Shown here piece after piece: positions 6,572 through 12,268 of a stretch of DNA of 64,000 bases. The position numbers and the translations under genes were made by a program. The notes beneath the pieces are model-generated. The model made no database searches. It saw only the letters and a list, made by a program, of their open reading frames with translations, and was not told the DNA's origin. The stretch is from Campylobacter avium LMG 24591 (GTDB taxonomy: Bacteria; Campylobacterota; Campylobacteria; Campylobacterales; Campylobacteraceae). Location: the NCBI RefSeq assembly GCF_002238335.1, contig NZ_CP022347.1, forward strand, positions 558,001-622,000, read 5' to 3'. Every line of letters starts with the position of its first letter. Position 1 is the stretch's first letter.

Positions 6572-6912
6572 TTTTCACTTCCAAAAACATTTACAAAGGA
6601 TTCTTGCATATTATGCCTTGCAAGGTCTTTGTGTAGATAGTTAATCTCTGCTTTTAACTCTTTAATTTCCTCATTCTTTGCCTTTATCTCATCAAGCCTT
6701 AAACGTTCTTTTTCGTTTAAAAGCTTTTGATATTCTTTTTCTTTATCGTGTAGCAATCTATCTTTTTCTTTTAAGCTTTCTTCTTGCACTTTTGCCCTGT
6801 CTGTTAAAATTTTATAGCAAATAATAGAAGCTACAGCCAAACCTAGTAAAAATCCCACAAAAAAATCAACACTTGCACTTGATAACAAAAAACTTAAAAT
6901 ACTATCAAACAT
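6568..6912 (-). CDS. Membrane-anchored coiled-coil protein
   Basis: 114 residues from the ATG at 6912, which overlaps the upstream stop as TGATG. A hydrophobic segment at about 15-35 (VDFFVGFLLGLAVASIICY) is followed by a long charged coiled coil (about 40-100, EKDRLLHDKEKEYQKLLNEK). This is the layout of phage inner-membrane spanins and also of many unrelated accessory proteins; no partner outer-membrane lipoprotein is seen. It belongs to a cluster of very short membrane genes, which makes a lysis or membrane-defence role thinkable but unproven. Confidence 0.6.
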   Translation of the reverse strand: MFDSILSFLLSSASVDFFVGFLLGLAVASIICYKILTDRAKVQEESLKEKDRLLHDKEKEYQKLLNEKERLRLDEIKAKNEEIKELKAEINYLHKDLARHNMQESFVNVFGSEK

Positions 6913-7118
6913 CAAAACTCCCTTACAAGCTCTTTGATTTTCTCAAATTTTAAAGCCTTTTCGTAATTATCAAGCCAAGATTTTACCCAGCTTGATTTTA
7001 CCTCGTTTTTTGCCTTCCAATTTGTAACACTTGTAGCCTCAAGTCCTGTTAAATTTGCAAAGTCCTTTTTGCTTAAACCTAGCTCTTTAAGCCTGAGGCT
7101 AAATTCTTCATAAGTCAT
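6912..7118 (-). CDS. Small helix-turn-helix protein
   Basis: A 68-residue Cro-like protein: HTH about residues 14-36 (LSKKDFANLTGLEATSVTNW), then SSWVKSWLDNYEKA and a charged end. Its layout matches the 66-residue protein at 4575. Its ATG overlaps the stop of a 25-residue membrane peptide as ATGA, implying coupled translation. It is a plausible regulator of the strong promoter at 7387-7415 or of the dyad family; this is inference. Confidence 0.75.
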   Translation of the reverse strand: MTYEEFSLRLKELGLSKKDFANLTGLEATSVTNWKAKNEVKSSWVKSWLDNYEKALKFEKIKELVREF

Positions 7119-7192
7119 TTTTTGTCCTTTGTTATCATAATGGCTATATAAGCAAGTATGACAAGTTCTAAAATATCTAAAATTTCACTCAT
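7115..7192 (-). CDS. 25-residue single-span membrane peptide
   Basis: AAGGAG sits seven bases before the ATG at 7192. The product has an acidic N-terminus (MSEILDILE), a hydrophobic centre (LVILAYIAIMI) and a basic end (TKDKK). Its TGA overlaps the ATG of the HTH gene, so the two are translated together. Same peptide-plus-HTH arrangement as 4386/4575. No known family recognised. Confidence 0.55.
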   Translation of the reverse strand: MSEILDILELVILAYIAIMITKDKK

Positions 7193-7206
7193 TTTTTATC
7201 TCCTTG

Positions 7207-7215
7207 TGCTATAAT
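7207..7215 (+). promoter_or_regulatory. Candidate opposing promoter (extended -10)
   Basis: TGCTATAAT on the plus strand is an extended -10 box with no clear -35. RNA from about 7222 would run rightward, antisense to the 3-prime part of the 26-residue peptide transcript. In DNA this AT-rich a TATAAT can arise by chance, so the call is tentative. Confidence 0.3.
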
Positions 7216-7231
7216 TTTTTAAAAGCTTTGT

Positions 7232-7251
7232 AAAGGGCTTAAAAGCCCTTT
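7232..7251. terminator. Nine-base-pair hairpin after the 26-residue peptide gene
   Basis: AAAGGGCTT (7232-7240), loop AA, AAGCCCTTT (7243-7251). On the plus strand it is followed by TTACTT, on the minus strand by ACAAAGCTTTT. It can act as a two-way terminator or RNA stabiliser, and it would be shared by the leftward mRNA and the proposed rightward antisense RNA. A second stem, CTTAAGC/GCTTAAG, lies at about 7254-7275. Confidence 0.5.
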
Positions 7252-7254
7252 TAC

Positions 7255-7335
7255 TTAAGCTAGTAAAAGCTTAAGGGTCTTGATTAGGATATAGACTAAA
7301 ACGGCAATTTTAATCATTAAATCAAGTTTTCCCAT
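7255..7335 (-). CDS. 26-residue hydrophobic peptide, type I toxin candidate
   Basis: ATG at 7335 follows a full AAGGAGG eight bases upstream. The product starts MGKLDLMIKIAVLVYILIKT and ends in a Leu-rich basic tail, giving one amphipathic or membrane-spanning helix with Lys residues, much like known small toxic peptides such as TisB in general character (not in sequence). It has its own near-perfect promoter, a hairpin at the 5-prime end of its mRNA and a possible antisense promoter. Those signals are the case for a toxin-antitoxin pair. Alternatives are a holin-like or regulatory peptide. Confidence 0.55.
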   Translation of the reverse strand: MGKLDLMIKIAVLVYILIKTLKLLLA

Positions 7336-7352
7336 AGCTTTAAAACCTCCTT

Positions 7353-7383
7353 CCTACAAAACATTTTATCTTTGTTTTGTAGG
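7353..7383 (-). promoter_or_regulatory. Eleven-base inverted repeat at the transcript start
   Basis: CCTACAAAACA (7353-7363) and TGTTTTGTAGG (7373-7383) are exact complements around a nine-base loop. The predicted first transcribed base is near 7380, so the repeat is either a 5-prime mRNA hairpin just before the ribosome site or an operator. ACAAAAC/GTTTTGT is the same core as in the dispersed dyads. Confidence 0.7.
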
Positions 7384-7386
7384 TTT

Positions 7387-7415
7387 ATTATAACATTTTT
7401 AATTTGTTTTGTCAA
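7387..7415 (-). promoter_or_regulatory. Consensus sigma-70 promoter
   Basis: On the minus strand TTGACA (7415-7410), exactly 17 bases, TATAAT (7392-7387), with TG one base before the -10. This is the textbook sequence. Most Campylobacter promoters lack a recognisable -35, so this should be one of the strongest in the region. It drives the 26-residue peptide and genes downstream. Confidence 0.85.
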
Positions 7416-7510
7416 GTTTTTTTACTCTTTTTTTCTCTATAAATTTTGCCCCAAAAATACACATTGATATAGGCAAAAAGCCCTGTTATAAATCCTAAAA
7501 TAAAATACAT
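7412..7510 (-). CDS. 32-residue membrane peptide
   Basis: The ATG at 7510 lies two bases after the stop of the 77-residue gene, and AAAAGGAG is inside that gene's end. The product has one hydrophobic span (MYFILGFITGLFAYINVYFW) and a very basic tail (KIYREKKSKKT). Its stop codon overlaps the -35 of the strong promoter. Tight coupling and a proper ribosome site support it as real. Function unknown. Confidence 0.5.
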   Translation of the reverse strand: MYFILGFITGLFAYINVYFWGKIYREKKSKKT

Positions 7511-7512
7511 CC

Positions 7513-7746
7513 TTAACTCCTTTTCTTAACTTCTTTTTTAGCTTTTAAAAACTCGCTCCTTGCTTTTGCTACCGCTTCCTTGCTTTTAGGCGTAAGCTCG
7601 TAGCCTTGCAACTTAAATCTTAAAAAGTCAAAGTCTTTTTGAAATTTGCTAAATTTCATACTTTTGCCATTTTCACAATGCACCATTAAATCCTGCAGTT
7701 TTTGCTCTGCCTCGCCTAATTTTCTTAGTTTTGCTATGTAATTCAT
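7513..7746 (-). CDS. Small basic protein of the element
   Basis: 77 residues from the ATG at 7746, which has AAAAGG at eight bases; the frame is open 28 codons further up, but that part is only a translation of repeat DNA and is rejected. The protein is Lys-rich and helical (MNYIAKLRKLGEAEQKLQDL) with no recognised domain. It follows dyad copy d, so it may be controlled through it. Function unknown. Confidence 0.6.
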   Translation of the reverse strand: MNYIAKLRKLGEAEQKLQDLMVHCENGKSMKFSKFQKDFDFLRFKLQGYELTPKSKEAVAKARSEFLKAKKEVKKRS

Positions 7747-7768
7747 CTTTTTCCTTTTATTGCTATCA

Positions 7769-7794
7769 TTTTTACAAAACAAGTTTCGTAAAAA
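7769..7794 (-). repeat. Dyad repeat, copy d, before the 77-residue gene
   Basis: TTTTTACAAAAC-AA-GTTTCGTAAAAA, eleven of twelve positions paired. On the minus strand it continues ATGATAGCAATAAAAGG into the ribosome site of the 77-residue gene, exactly the arrangement of copy c before the endolysin. Confidence 0.8.
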
Positions 7795-7797
7795 TCG

Positions 7798-7840
7798 CTT
7801 TACTCTTGTGCTTCGCACTCTCTTTGCCAAAGGCCTGCCC
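7798..7840 (-). repeat. 43-base repeat, copy 1
   Basis: The block from CTTTACTCTTGTGCTTCGCA to AAAGGCCTGCCC matches 11002-11044 at 42 of 43 positions. It adjoins dyad copy d and contains the GGGCAGGCCTTT box also present at 3608. Noncoding in this copy. Confidence 0.85.
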
Positions 7841-7902
7841 GACCAAGTCCAAGCCCTGCGAGTTTAAACCCTCTAAAAACAAAGCCAGTCCAAGAGAGCC
7901 GC

Positions 7903-9105
7903 CTAAAATATATCCAAATACTCAAGTTCGCTTTTAATCTCTTTCATATCAACATAAGATTTTGGCTTTTGGGCCACTCCTAGGTCTGAAAATTTGCGTT
8001 TTTGTGGATTAAAAGCAACCTCGCCCTTAAAATGCTTGCCTGTTTGCTTGTTTTTCTTTAAGATTAAAACCCTTTTAAACTCATCAAAGTCATTATTTTT
8101 TTGTGCGATGTCGTTTTTATCAGGCTTTATCTTTTCTATCCTTAGGATGATACTTGCCTCGTGAGCCCCTTTTTTAGAGCCTGTTGGGCTTGTAGTGTCG
8201 CTTTTGCTAGTTTGAACTATCAAAAACACAAAGATTTCTAAGGCGTGGCAAAGCTTAGCAAGTGTTGAAAATTTCAAGCTTTCTTTTTCCTCCATATTTA
8301 AGGCTTGTTTGCCCTTGCTATCTACCTCTATACGCATTTGTGAATCGATTAAAAAAAACTTTACGCCTTGCTTTGCTAGTTTTTTGATATTATCTACGAT
8401 TTCAAAAAGTTCATACCCATCATTTATCAAAAAGAAATTTTCAAAGCGGGTTTTTTTGTTTAGCTCCTTAAAGCTTCTTAAATACTGCTCCACAGTAAAT
8501 TCAAAAGAAAAGAAAGCCACCTTTGTGGTCTTTGCTAATTCTTCTAAAATTTGCACACAAAGCGTAGTTTTTCCGCTTTCTTCATCGCCGCTTATAAGCA
8601 TAAGCTGGGCTAACTCAAAACCACCCTCAAAGGCATTATCTAAAAAGGCTAAGGAGGTGCTATACTTTGTCATACTTGGCTTTTTTTCGTAATACTCAAG
8701 CCATTTATTTAGGTCCAAAATGTCCTTAGCCTCAACTTCAAGCTCCTTGCTTAAAAAGTCCAAGTCTAAAAGCGTGTTTGCGTTGCTAGCCTGCATTAAG
8801 GTGTTTGCAATTTCCTCTTGTTTTTTAAGCTTGTATGCCTTTAGCAAATAAGAAGCGTATTGCACAAATAAAGGGCTCTCATCAGCAGACAAAAGTCCTA
8901 AAAAATACTCACTTTTTTGCTGATTTTTATCCACACTTTGCATAAAAACAGACAAATTTAATAAATTCTTATCCTTTAAATCCAAGATGATTTTTAAATA
9001 AGGCTGTGCCTCTTTTGAAAAGCATTTTAAGGGTGCTTTTTCTAAGAAATCATCTATTAAATGCGGATAGGCTATGAAAGATTTCAAGATCTCTTGTTCC
9101 AGCAT
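7903..9105 (-). CDS. DnaB-like replicative helicase or RecA-fold ATPase
   Basis: A 400-residue protein with a helical N-terminal domain (about 1-110) and a RecA-fold core. Walker A is GDEESGKTT (about 173-181), and a Walker B-like FFLIDS lies near 250. The sequence between, AFFSFEFTVEQYL, resembles the DnaB motif after Walker A. The C-terminus (VLILKKNKQTGKHFKGEVAF) matches the end of DnaB-type cores. It is shorter than chromosomal DnaB (about 460). With the primase at 4819 and the winged-helix protein at 9834 it forms a self-contained replication module. Replicative helicase is favoured over a RepA-like plasmid helicase. Confidence 0.8.
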   Translation of the reverse strand: MLEQEILKSFIAYPHLIDDFLEKAPLKCFSKEAQPYLKIILDLKDKNLLNLSVFMQSVDKNQQKSEYFLGLLSADESPLFVQYASYLLKAYKLKKQEEIANTLMQASNANTLLDLDFLSKELEVEAKDILDLNKWLEYYEKKPSMTKYSTSLAFLDNAFEGGFELAQLMLISGDEESGKTTLCVQILEELAKTTKVAFFSFEFTVEQYLRSFKELNKKTRFENFFLINDGYELFEIVDNIKKLAKQGVKFFLIDSQMRIEVDSKGKQALNMEEKESLKFSTLAKLCHALEIFVFLIVQTSKSDTTSPTGSKKGAHEASIILRIEKIKPDKNDIAQKNNDFDEFKRVLILKKNKQTGKHFKGEVAFNPQKRKFSDLGVAQKPKSYVDMKEIKSELEYLDIF

Positions 9106-9117
9106 TATTTATTCCTT

Positions 9118-9459
9118 TTATATAAACCATTTAGGTAATTTTTCATAAAGTTTTTTCCTAAAAAATCTTTTTATAAGTTCGCTCTCGCTTAAAAAAAGCT
9201 TTTGATTAAAATTTTTAATCCTCGTTTGCTTTGCTAACTTTTCTAGGTCATTTTCTGTCTCTTGCTTAAAAAGCTCTATAAGCTCTTTGAGATAAAAAAA
9301 GCGGTGATTTAAGATAAGTGCAAAAAAAACATTTTCAAAAAAGTCCTCAAAAAGTGGTTCAAAACTTTCTAAAAGCTCTAAAAAATGCCTCTTCTCATCC
9401 TTGCTAAATTTACAAAACTCAGAGCTTAAAACCGCTGCTTTAAAATCGCTTTTTGTCAT
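9118..9459 (-). CDS. Conserved-looking element protein, unknown
   Basis: 113 residues, helical, with an unusual density of Phe (EPLFEDFFENVFFALILNHRFFY). Starts with an ATGA overlap to the upstream gene and ends 12 bases before the DnaB-like gene. Position between DNA-binding proteins and the helicase suggests a helicase loader or accessory factor, but no motif supports this. Confidence 0.55.
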   Translation of the reverse strand: MTKSDFKAAVLSSEFCKFSKDEKRHFLELLESFEPLFEDFFENVFFALILNHRFFYLKELIELFKQETENDLEKLAKQTRIKNFNQKLFLSESELIKRFFRKKLYEKLPKWFI

Positions 9460-9650
9460 TTTTTGTCCTCTAAAATTTCATCAGCAAATAAATCAGATTT
9501 TAAAAAGCTATCCTTAAAAAGCTTCACACTTAAAAGTAAAATTTTATTCTTAGACAAGTTTTGTGCCTTGCTTACTTTGTTTAGCTTTTTTATGGTGCTT
9601 TTTTGCATTAAAAATTTTTTTCTTAGCTTTTTTTCTTTCAAATTCTTCAT
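9456..9650 (-). CDS. Small basic ribbon-helix-helix-like protein
   Basis: 64 residues from the ATG at 9650, which has AAAGGG nine bases upstream. After a basic stretch, STIKKLNKVSKAQNLSKNKI resembles the two helices of a RHH (CopG/Arc) fold. The gene overlaps the end of the upstream gene by 101 bases in another frame, which is long even for phage. The ATGA junction with the downstream gene supports it. It may act with the neighbouring RHH protein in copy control or partition; inferred. Confidence 0.5.
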   Translation of the reverse strand: MKNLKEKKLRKKFLMQKSTIKKLNKVSKAQNLSKNKILLLSVKLFKDSFLKSDLFADEILEDKK

Positions 9651-9834
9651 AAAATACCCTTTCATCAAAACAGCTTTTAAAAGCTAGTTTTAAAACACCC
9701 TCCACAAAAACCGACCTTGAAGTGCCAAAATAATTTGCCATCGCATCAAGTCTGTTTAAAAAATCCTGCTCTAGATAAAAGCTTGAGCTGTGAATTTTTA
9801 CTCTAGGATTTGCCTCTTTATAAAGATAAGCCAT
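9550..9834 (-). CDS. Ribbon-helix-helix DNA-binding protein
   Basis: 94 residues from the ATG at 9834, which overlaps the upstream stop as TGATG. RVKIHSSSFYLEQDFLNRLD forms the strand and first helix of a RHH domain, then MANYFGTSRSVFVEGVLKLA the second helix. The last 40 residues are a lysine-rich tail read from DNA that in another frame encodes the next gene. Such proteins usually repress their own operon or assist plasmid partition and replication. It lies immediately after the replication protein. Confidence 0.7.
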   Translation of the reverse strand: MAYLYKEANPRVKIHSSSFYLEQDFLNRLDAMANYFGTSRSVFVEGVLKLAFKSCFDERVFYEEFERKKAKKKIFNAKKHHKKAKQSKQGTKLV

Positions 9835-10934
9835 CAAACAACCTTAAACTCGTCTTTGTCTTCGATGTAGCTAACGCTTTTGCCATTTATGCTAATCTTG
9901 CTTAAGTCATAATCTTGGCTGAAATTAAAATTTGGCTCTTGTTCTAAAACCAGCCTTAAAATCTCTTTTTGACTAAGCTCTTTAGCCTTTTTTGTGTGTA
10001 AATCTGTCTTAAGTGAAAAAAGCCCAGCCCAGCCATTTCTTATACTTCTATCGATGATAAGCCCTATATTTTGTCCTTTTAGCTTAAAGTCCTTGCACTG
10101 ATTTATAATCTTTTGCTTTGAAAGTGCTAGTAATCTTTTGCCACTTTTTTGCTTGTAGGCAAAAAACTCATTTAGCTTTAAAATTTCAAAATCACTTAGT
10201 CCGCTAAAATCAAAGGTATTAGGCTTTACATTTTGTTTTTTAGAGTATAAAAAAAGCAAGGATTTGTCATTTGTTTTCATCAAATAGCAGTCCTTAGCAA
10301 AGGAATTTTTCTTTAAAAAAGCTGATAGGAATGAATTTTTACTTTGTAAAAATTCTTTATTTAATATGTGCGACATAAATCCGCTTGTCGTGTTTTTGTC
10401 GCCATCTTTAAAATCTGCATTTTTAGGCTCTTGCTTTTGTTCCTTGCTTTCAAAGCCGTTTAAATTAGAGCTTTGCTCTTGCTCAATTTCTTTTAAATCC
10501 TCTTTATCAAGGGCTTTAATCTCCTCTATCTTTTCAGCAATCCACTCATCTTTTAAAGGCAAATTTAGCTCTTTTTTAATGCTTAAATCAATTTGTTCTT
10601 TAAGCTCTTTTTCTATCTCTTGTGAGCTTTCTTTTTCTTCTTCGTTGTTTATAAAAACATAAGTAGCCTTTCTTAAGAATTTGCCGCTTTTTTCATCGAT
10701 GTGTTGAATTTTTTGCAAAAAACCTAAGTCTATAAGATCTTTTAAGGCTCTTTGTATGCTTCTTGTAGAACCCCCGCTAACCTTAGCTAAATGAGCGGTA
10801 TTTACCTCCCAAGAAGCTGGCAAGGAAAGCAAATAACAAGCTAAACGGAAAGCCTTATCGCTTAAATGCTCGCATTTTATTAACTCATTTGGTATAACTG
10901 AATAATTGCTGTTATATTTTGGTTTGATTATCAT
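9834..10934 (-). CDS. Winged-helix replication initiation protein
   Basis: 366 residues. Residues about 1-90 form a winged helix (YSVIPNELIKCEHLSDKAFR, then GGSTRSIQRALKDLIDLGFL), the kind found at the front of phage and plasmid replication initiators. The middle is acidic and low in complexity; the C-terminal part (about 240-340) is helical and resembles the end of phage O-like proteins that load helicase. It sits in one train with the DnaB-like ATPase and primase. An origin within its own gene, as in many O-type initiators, was not evident. A transcription factor is the alternative. Confidence 0.7.
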   Translation of the reverse strand: MIIKPKYNSNYSVIPNELIKCEHLSDKAFRLACYLLSLPASWEVNTAHLAKVSGGSTRSIQRALKDLIDLGFLQKIQHIDEKSGKFLRKATYVFINNEEEKESSQEIEKELKEQIDLSIKKELNLPLKDEWIAEKIEEIKALDKEDLKEIEQEQSSNLNGFESKEQKQEPKNADFKDGDKNTTSGFMSHILNKEFLQSKNSFLSAFLKKNSFAKDCYLMKTNDKSLLFLYSKKQNVKPNTFDFSGLSDFEILKLNEFFAYKQKSGKRLLALSKQKIINQCKDFKLKGQNIGLIIDRSIRNGWAGLFSLKTDLHTKKAKELSQKEILRLVLEQEPNFNFSQDYDLSKISINGKSVSYIEDKDEFKVV

Positions 10935-11089
10935 TTTATATCCTTTGTATTATTAAAATCAAAAAATAAATTTATGTCTAAGTAGTAATGCGTTAAAGCC
11001 ACTTTACTCTTGTGCTTCGCACTCTCTTTGCTAAAGGCCTGCCCCGATCTACCGAGCAAGCCATCATTTTTATTGAAAGCAACATTCAT
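10931..11089 (-). CDS. 52-residue protein built partly from repeat DNA
   Basis: ATG at 11089 has AAGG eight bases upstream and lies two bases after the stop of the connector-like gene; its TGA overlaps the next ATG. Residues about 10-30 are a translation of the 43-base repeat. The end, INLFFDFNNTK, resembles the end of the 26-residue frame at 11688 (VNFFFDFNATR). It may be a real short peptide or simply a spacer that keeps ribosomes moving. Confidence 0.4.
   Translation of the reverse strand: MNVAFNKNDGLLGRSGQAFSKESAKHKSKVALTHYYLDINLFFDFNNTKDIK
11002..11044 (-). repeat. 43-base repeat, copy 2
   Basis: 42 of 43 bases match 7798-7840. Here it is inside the 52-residue frame and is not joined to a dyad. 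Confidence 0.85.
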
Positions 11090-11091
11090 TT

Positions 11092-11697
11092 TTAAACCTT
11101 ATTTACCTTTGAGTAAAAGATATTTTCCTCTTTTACCCTTGAGCTTATGTCTTTTATACTTGCCATTTCCTTTTTATACATGCTTTCGTAATATGCTAGT
11201 TTTTGCAAAGACACCTCGCTATTTTCAGCTTGTAAAATAGTCCTTAAACAGCCATACAAAAGCAAAGATACAAACAAATCATTCACAAAAAGGCTCTCAT
11301 CTAGCTCTTTATGAAAAACGCATAAATTCGCCCAAAGTTCTAAGTTGCCATTTGCCTTGTCCTTTGGAACAACCGCTACTGTTTGCATATTTGAAAAGCT
11401 CATTAAATGCACGCTACTTTGTGGATTTTGCAGGTGCTCTTTGTAATTTCTAAGGCTTAAATTCGTATTATCAAGCTTTGAATGCACCACCTTAAGCATA
11501 ACCTTTGGTAAGCTTAGGGCATTATCATCAGGGCTTATTTGCTTTGTAAAATGGCCTACATTCATATCAAATTCATAAATGATTATGTTTTGCTCCTGAT
11601 TTATGGTATCCATAAGCTCACCATCGCTGTATCTTTTGTAAGAGCCCGTGTCTTTTAGCCTAGTTCTAATTCTTGTGATAAAGTCCTTTATGAGCAT
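11092..11697 (-). CDS. Probable phage head-tail connector or adaptor protein
   Basis: 201 residues. The opening (RTRLKDTGSYKRYSDGELMD, then TINQEQNIIIYEF) matches the pattern 'short helix, W/Y-SD-x-L, N-x-Q' of connector proteins that sit under the portal in podoviruses. The rest is mixed beta and helix with LFVSLLLYGCLRTILQAE resembling the later helix of such adaptors. It is odd that this gene stands in the replication-side train instead of with the other virion genes. Family resemblance is by eye; a structural search would decide. Confidence 0.5.
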   Translation of the reverse strand: MLIKDFITRIRTRLKDTGSYKRYSDGELMDTINQEQNIIIYEFDMNVGHFTKQISPDDNALSLPKVMLKVVHSKLDNTNLSLRNYKEHLQNPQSSVHLMSFSNMQTVAVVPKDKANGNLELWANLCVFHKELDESLFVNDLFVSLLLYGCLRTILQAENSEVSLQKLAYYESMYKKEMASIKDISSRVKEENIFYSKVNKV

Positions 11698-11768
11698 ATT
11701 TCACTCCTTGTTGCGTTAAAATCAAAAAAGAAATTCACACCTAATAAACCTGCTAAAATAATATTCAT
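11688..11768 (-). CDS. 26-residue peptide with FFDFN motif
   Basis: ATG at 11768 comes one base after the upstream stop, with AAGGGG inside that gene's end; it runs ten bases into the connector-like gene. Residues start MNIILAGLLG and continue VNFFFDFNATR. The last part recurs at the end of the 52-residue frame at 10931 and the two are also alike at DNA level. Translation is plausible, function unknown. Confidence 0.4.
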   Translation of the reverse strand: MNIILAGLLGVNFFFDFNATRSEICS

Positions 11769-11769
11769 C

Positions 11770-11997
11770 TTAGCCCCTTATAAAGCTATCTTCTTGCAAG
11801 GCTTTCCAACCCTCGTAGCTTTGCTCTTTAAGCTTTTTTTCGTGAAGCTCATTTTTAAGCTTTTCAAGGTGTAAATCAACTATATTTTTAATTTGTGTAT
11901 TTAGTCTTTGGTTTTCCTCCATTAAGTTTTCAATTACCCTATCCTTAGCGCTTAGTCTTTGTTTTAAATTCTTAATTATTTCCTTTGTGTTAAGCAT
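11770..11997 (-). CDS. Small coiled-coil protein
   Basis: 75 residues, almost entirely a heptad coiled coil (LKQRLSAKDRVIENLMEENQ). It overlaps the upstream gene by eight bases and is followed by the 26-residue frame. No family recognised. Confidence 0.55.
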   Translation of the reverse strand: MLNTKEIIKNLKQRLSAKDRVIENLMEENQRLNTQIKNIVDLHLEKLKNELHEKKLKEQSYEGWKALQEDSFIRG

Positions 11998-12268
11998 GTT
12001 TTTGCTCCTCCTCTTTTATAAATGTTGCCAACTTTGAAAAAATGCGCGCTTCCTCTGTTTCTGCATAATATGCGATTTTGATTGTTGCCCGTCTTTTCAA
12101 ACAAGCGTCCCTAATTATCCTAAGCTCCTCTAATGTGTAAAATTTAGGTAATCTGCTACCTTGCCTCTCACCTAAAGTCTTAACATCTACTAAGGACTTA
12201 ATAAGCTGTTTTAAAATAATAGCCTTATAGCGTCCGCCAACTATGCTATTTAAGCTGTATCGCTTCAT
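11990..12268 (-). CDS. Small basic protein, unknown
   Basis: 92 residues, basic, with SRLPKFYTLEELRIIRDACL in the middle, which could be one helix pair of a DNA-binding fold. Starts with an ATGA overlap to the upstream gene. No family recognised; regulator is a guess from charge and size. Confidence 0.55.
   Translation of the reverse strand: MKRYSLNSIVGGRYKAIILKQLIKSLVDVKTLGERQGSRLPKFYTLEELRIIRDACLKRRATIKIAYYAETEEARIFSKLATFIKEEEQKHA

Noticed and set aside
7747-7830. 28-codon upstream extension of the 77-residue gene
   Set aside because: It is a translation of the 43-base repeat and dyad; the ATG at 7746 has the only good ribosome site.
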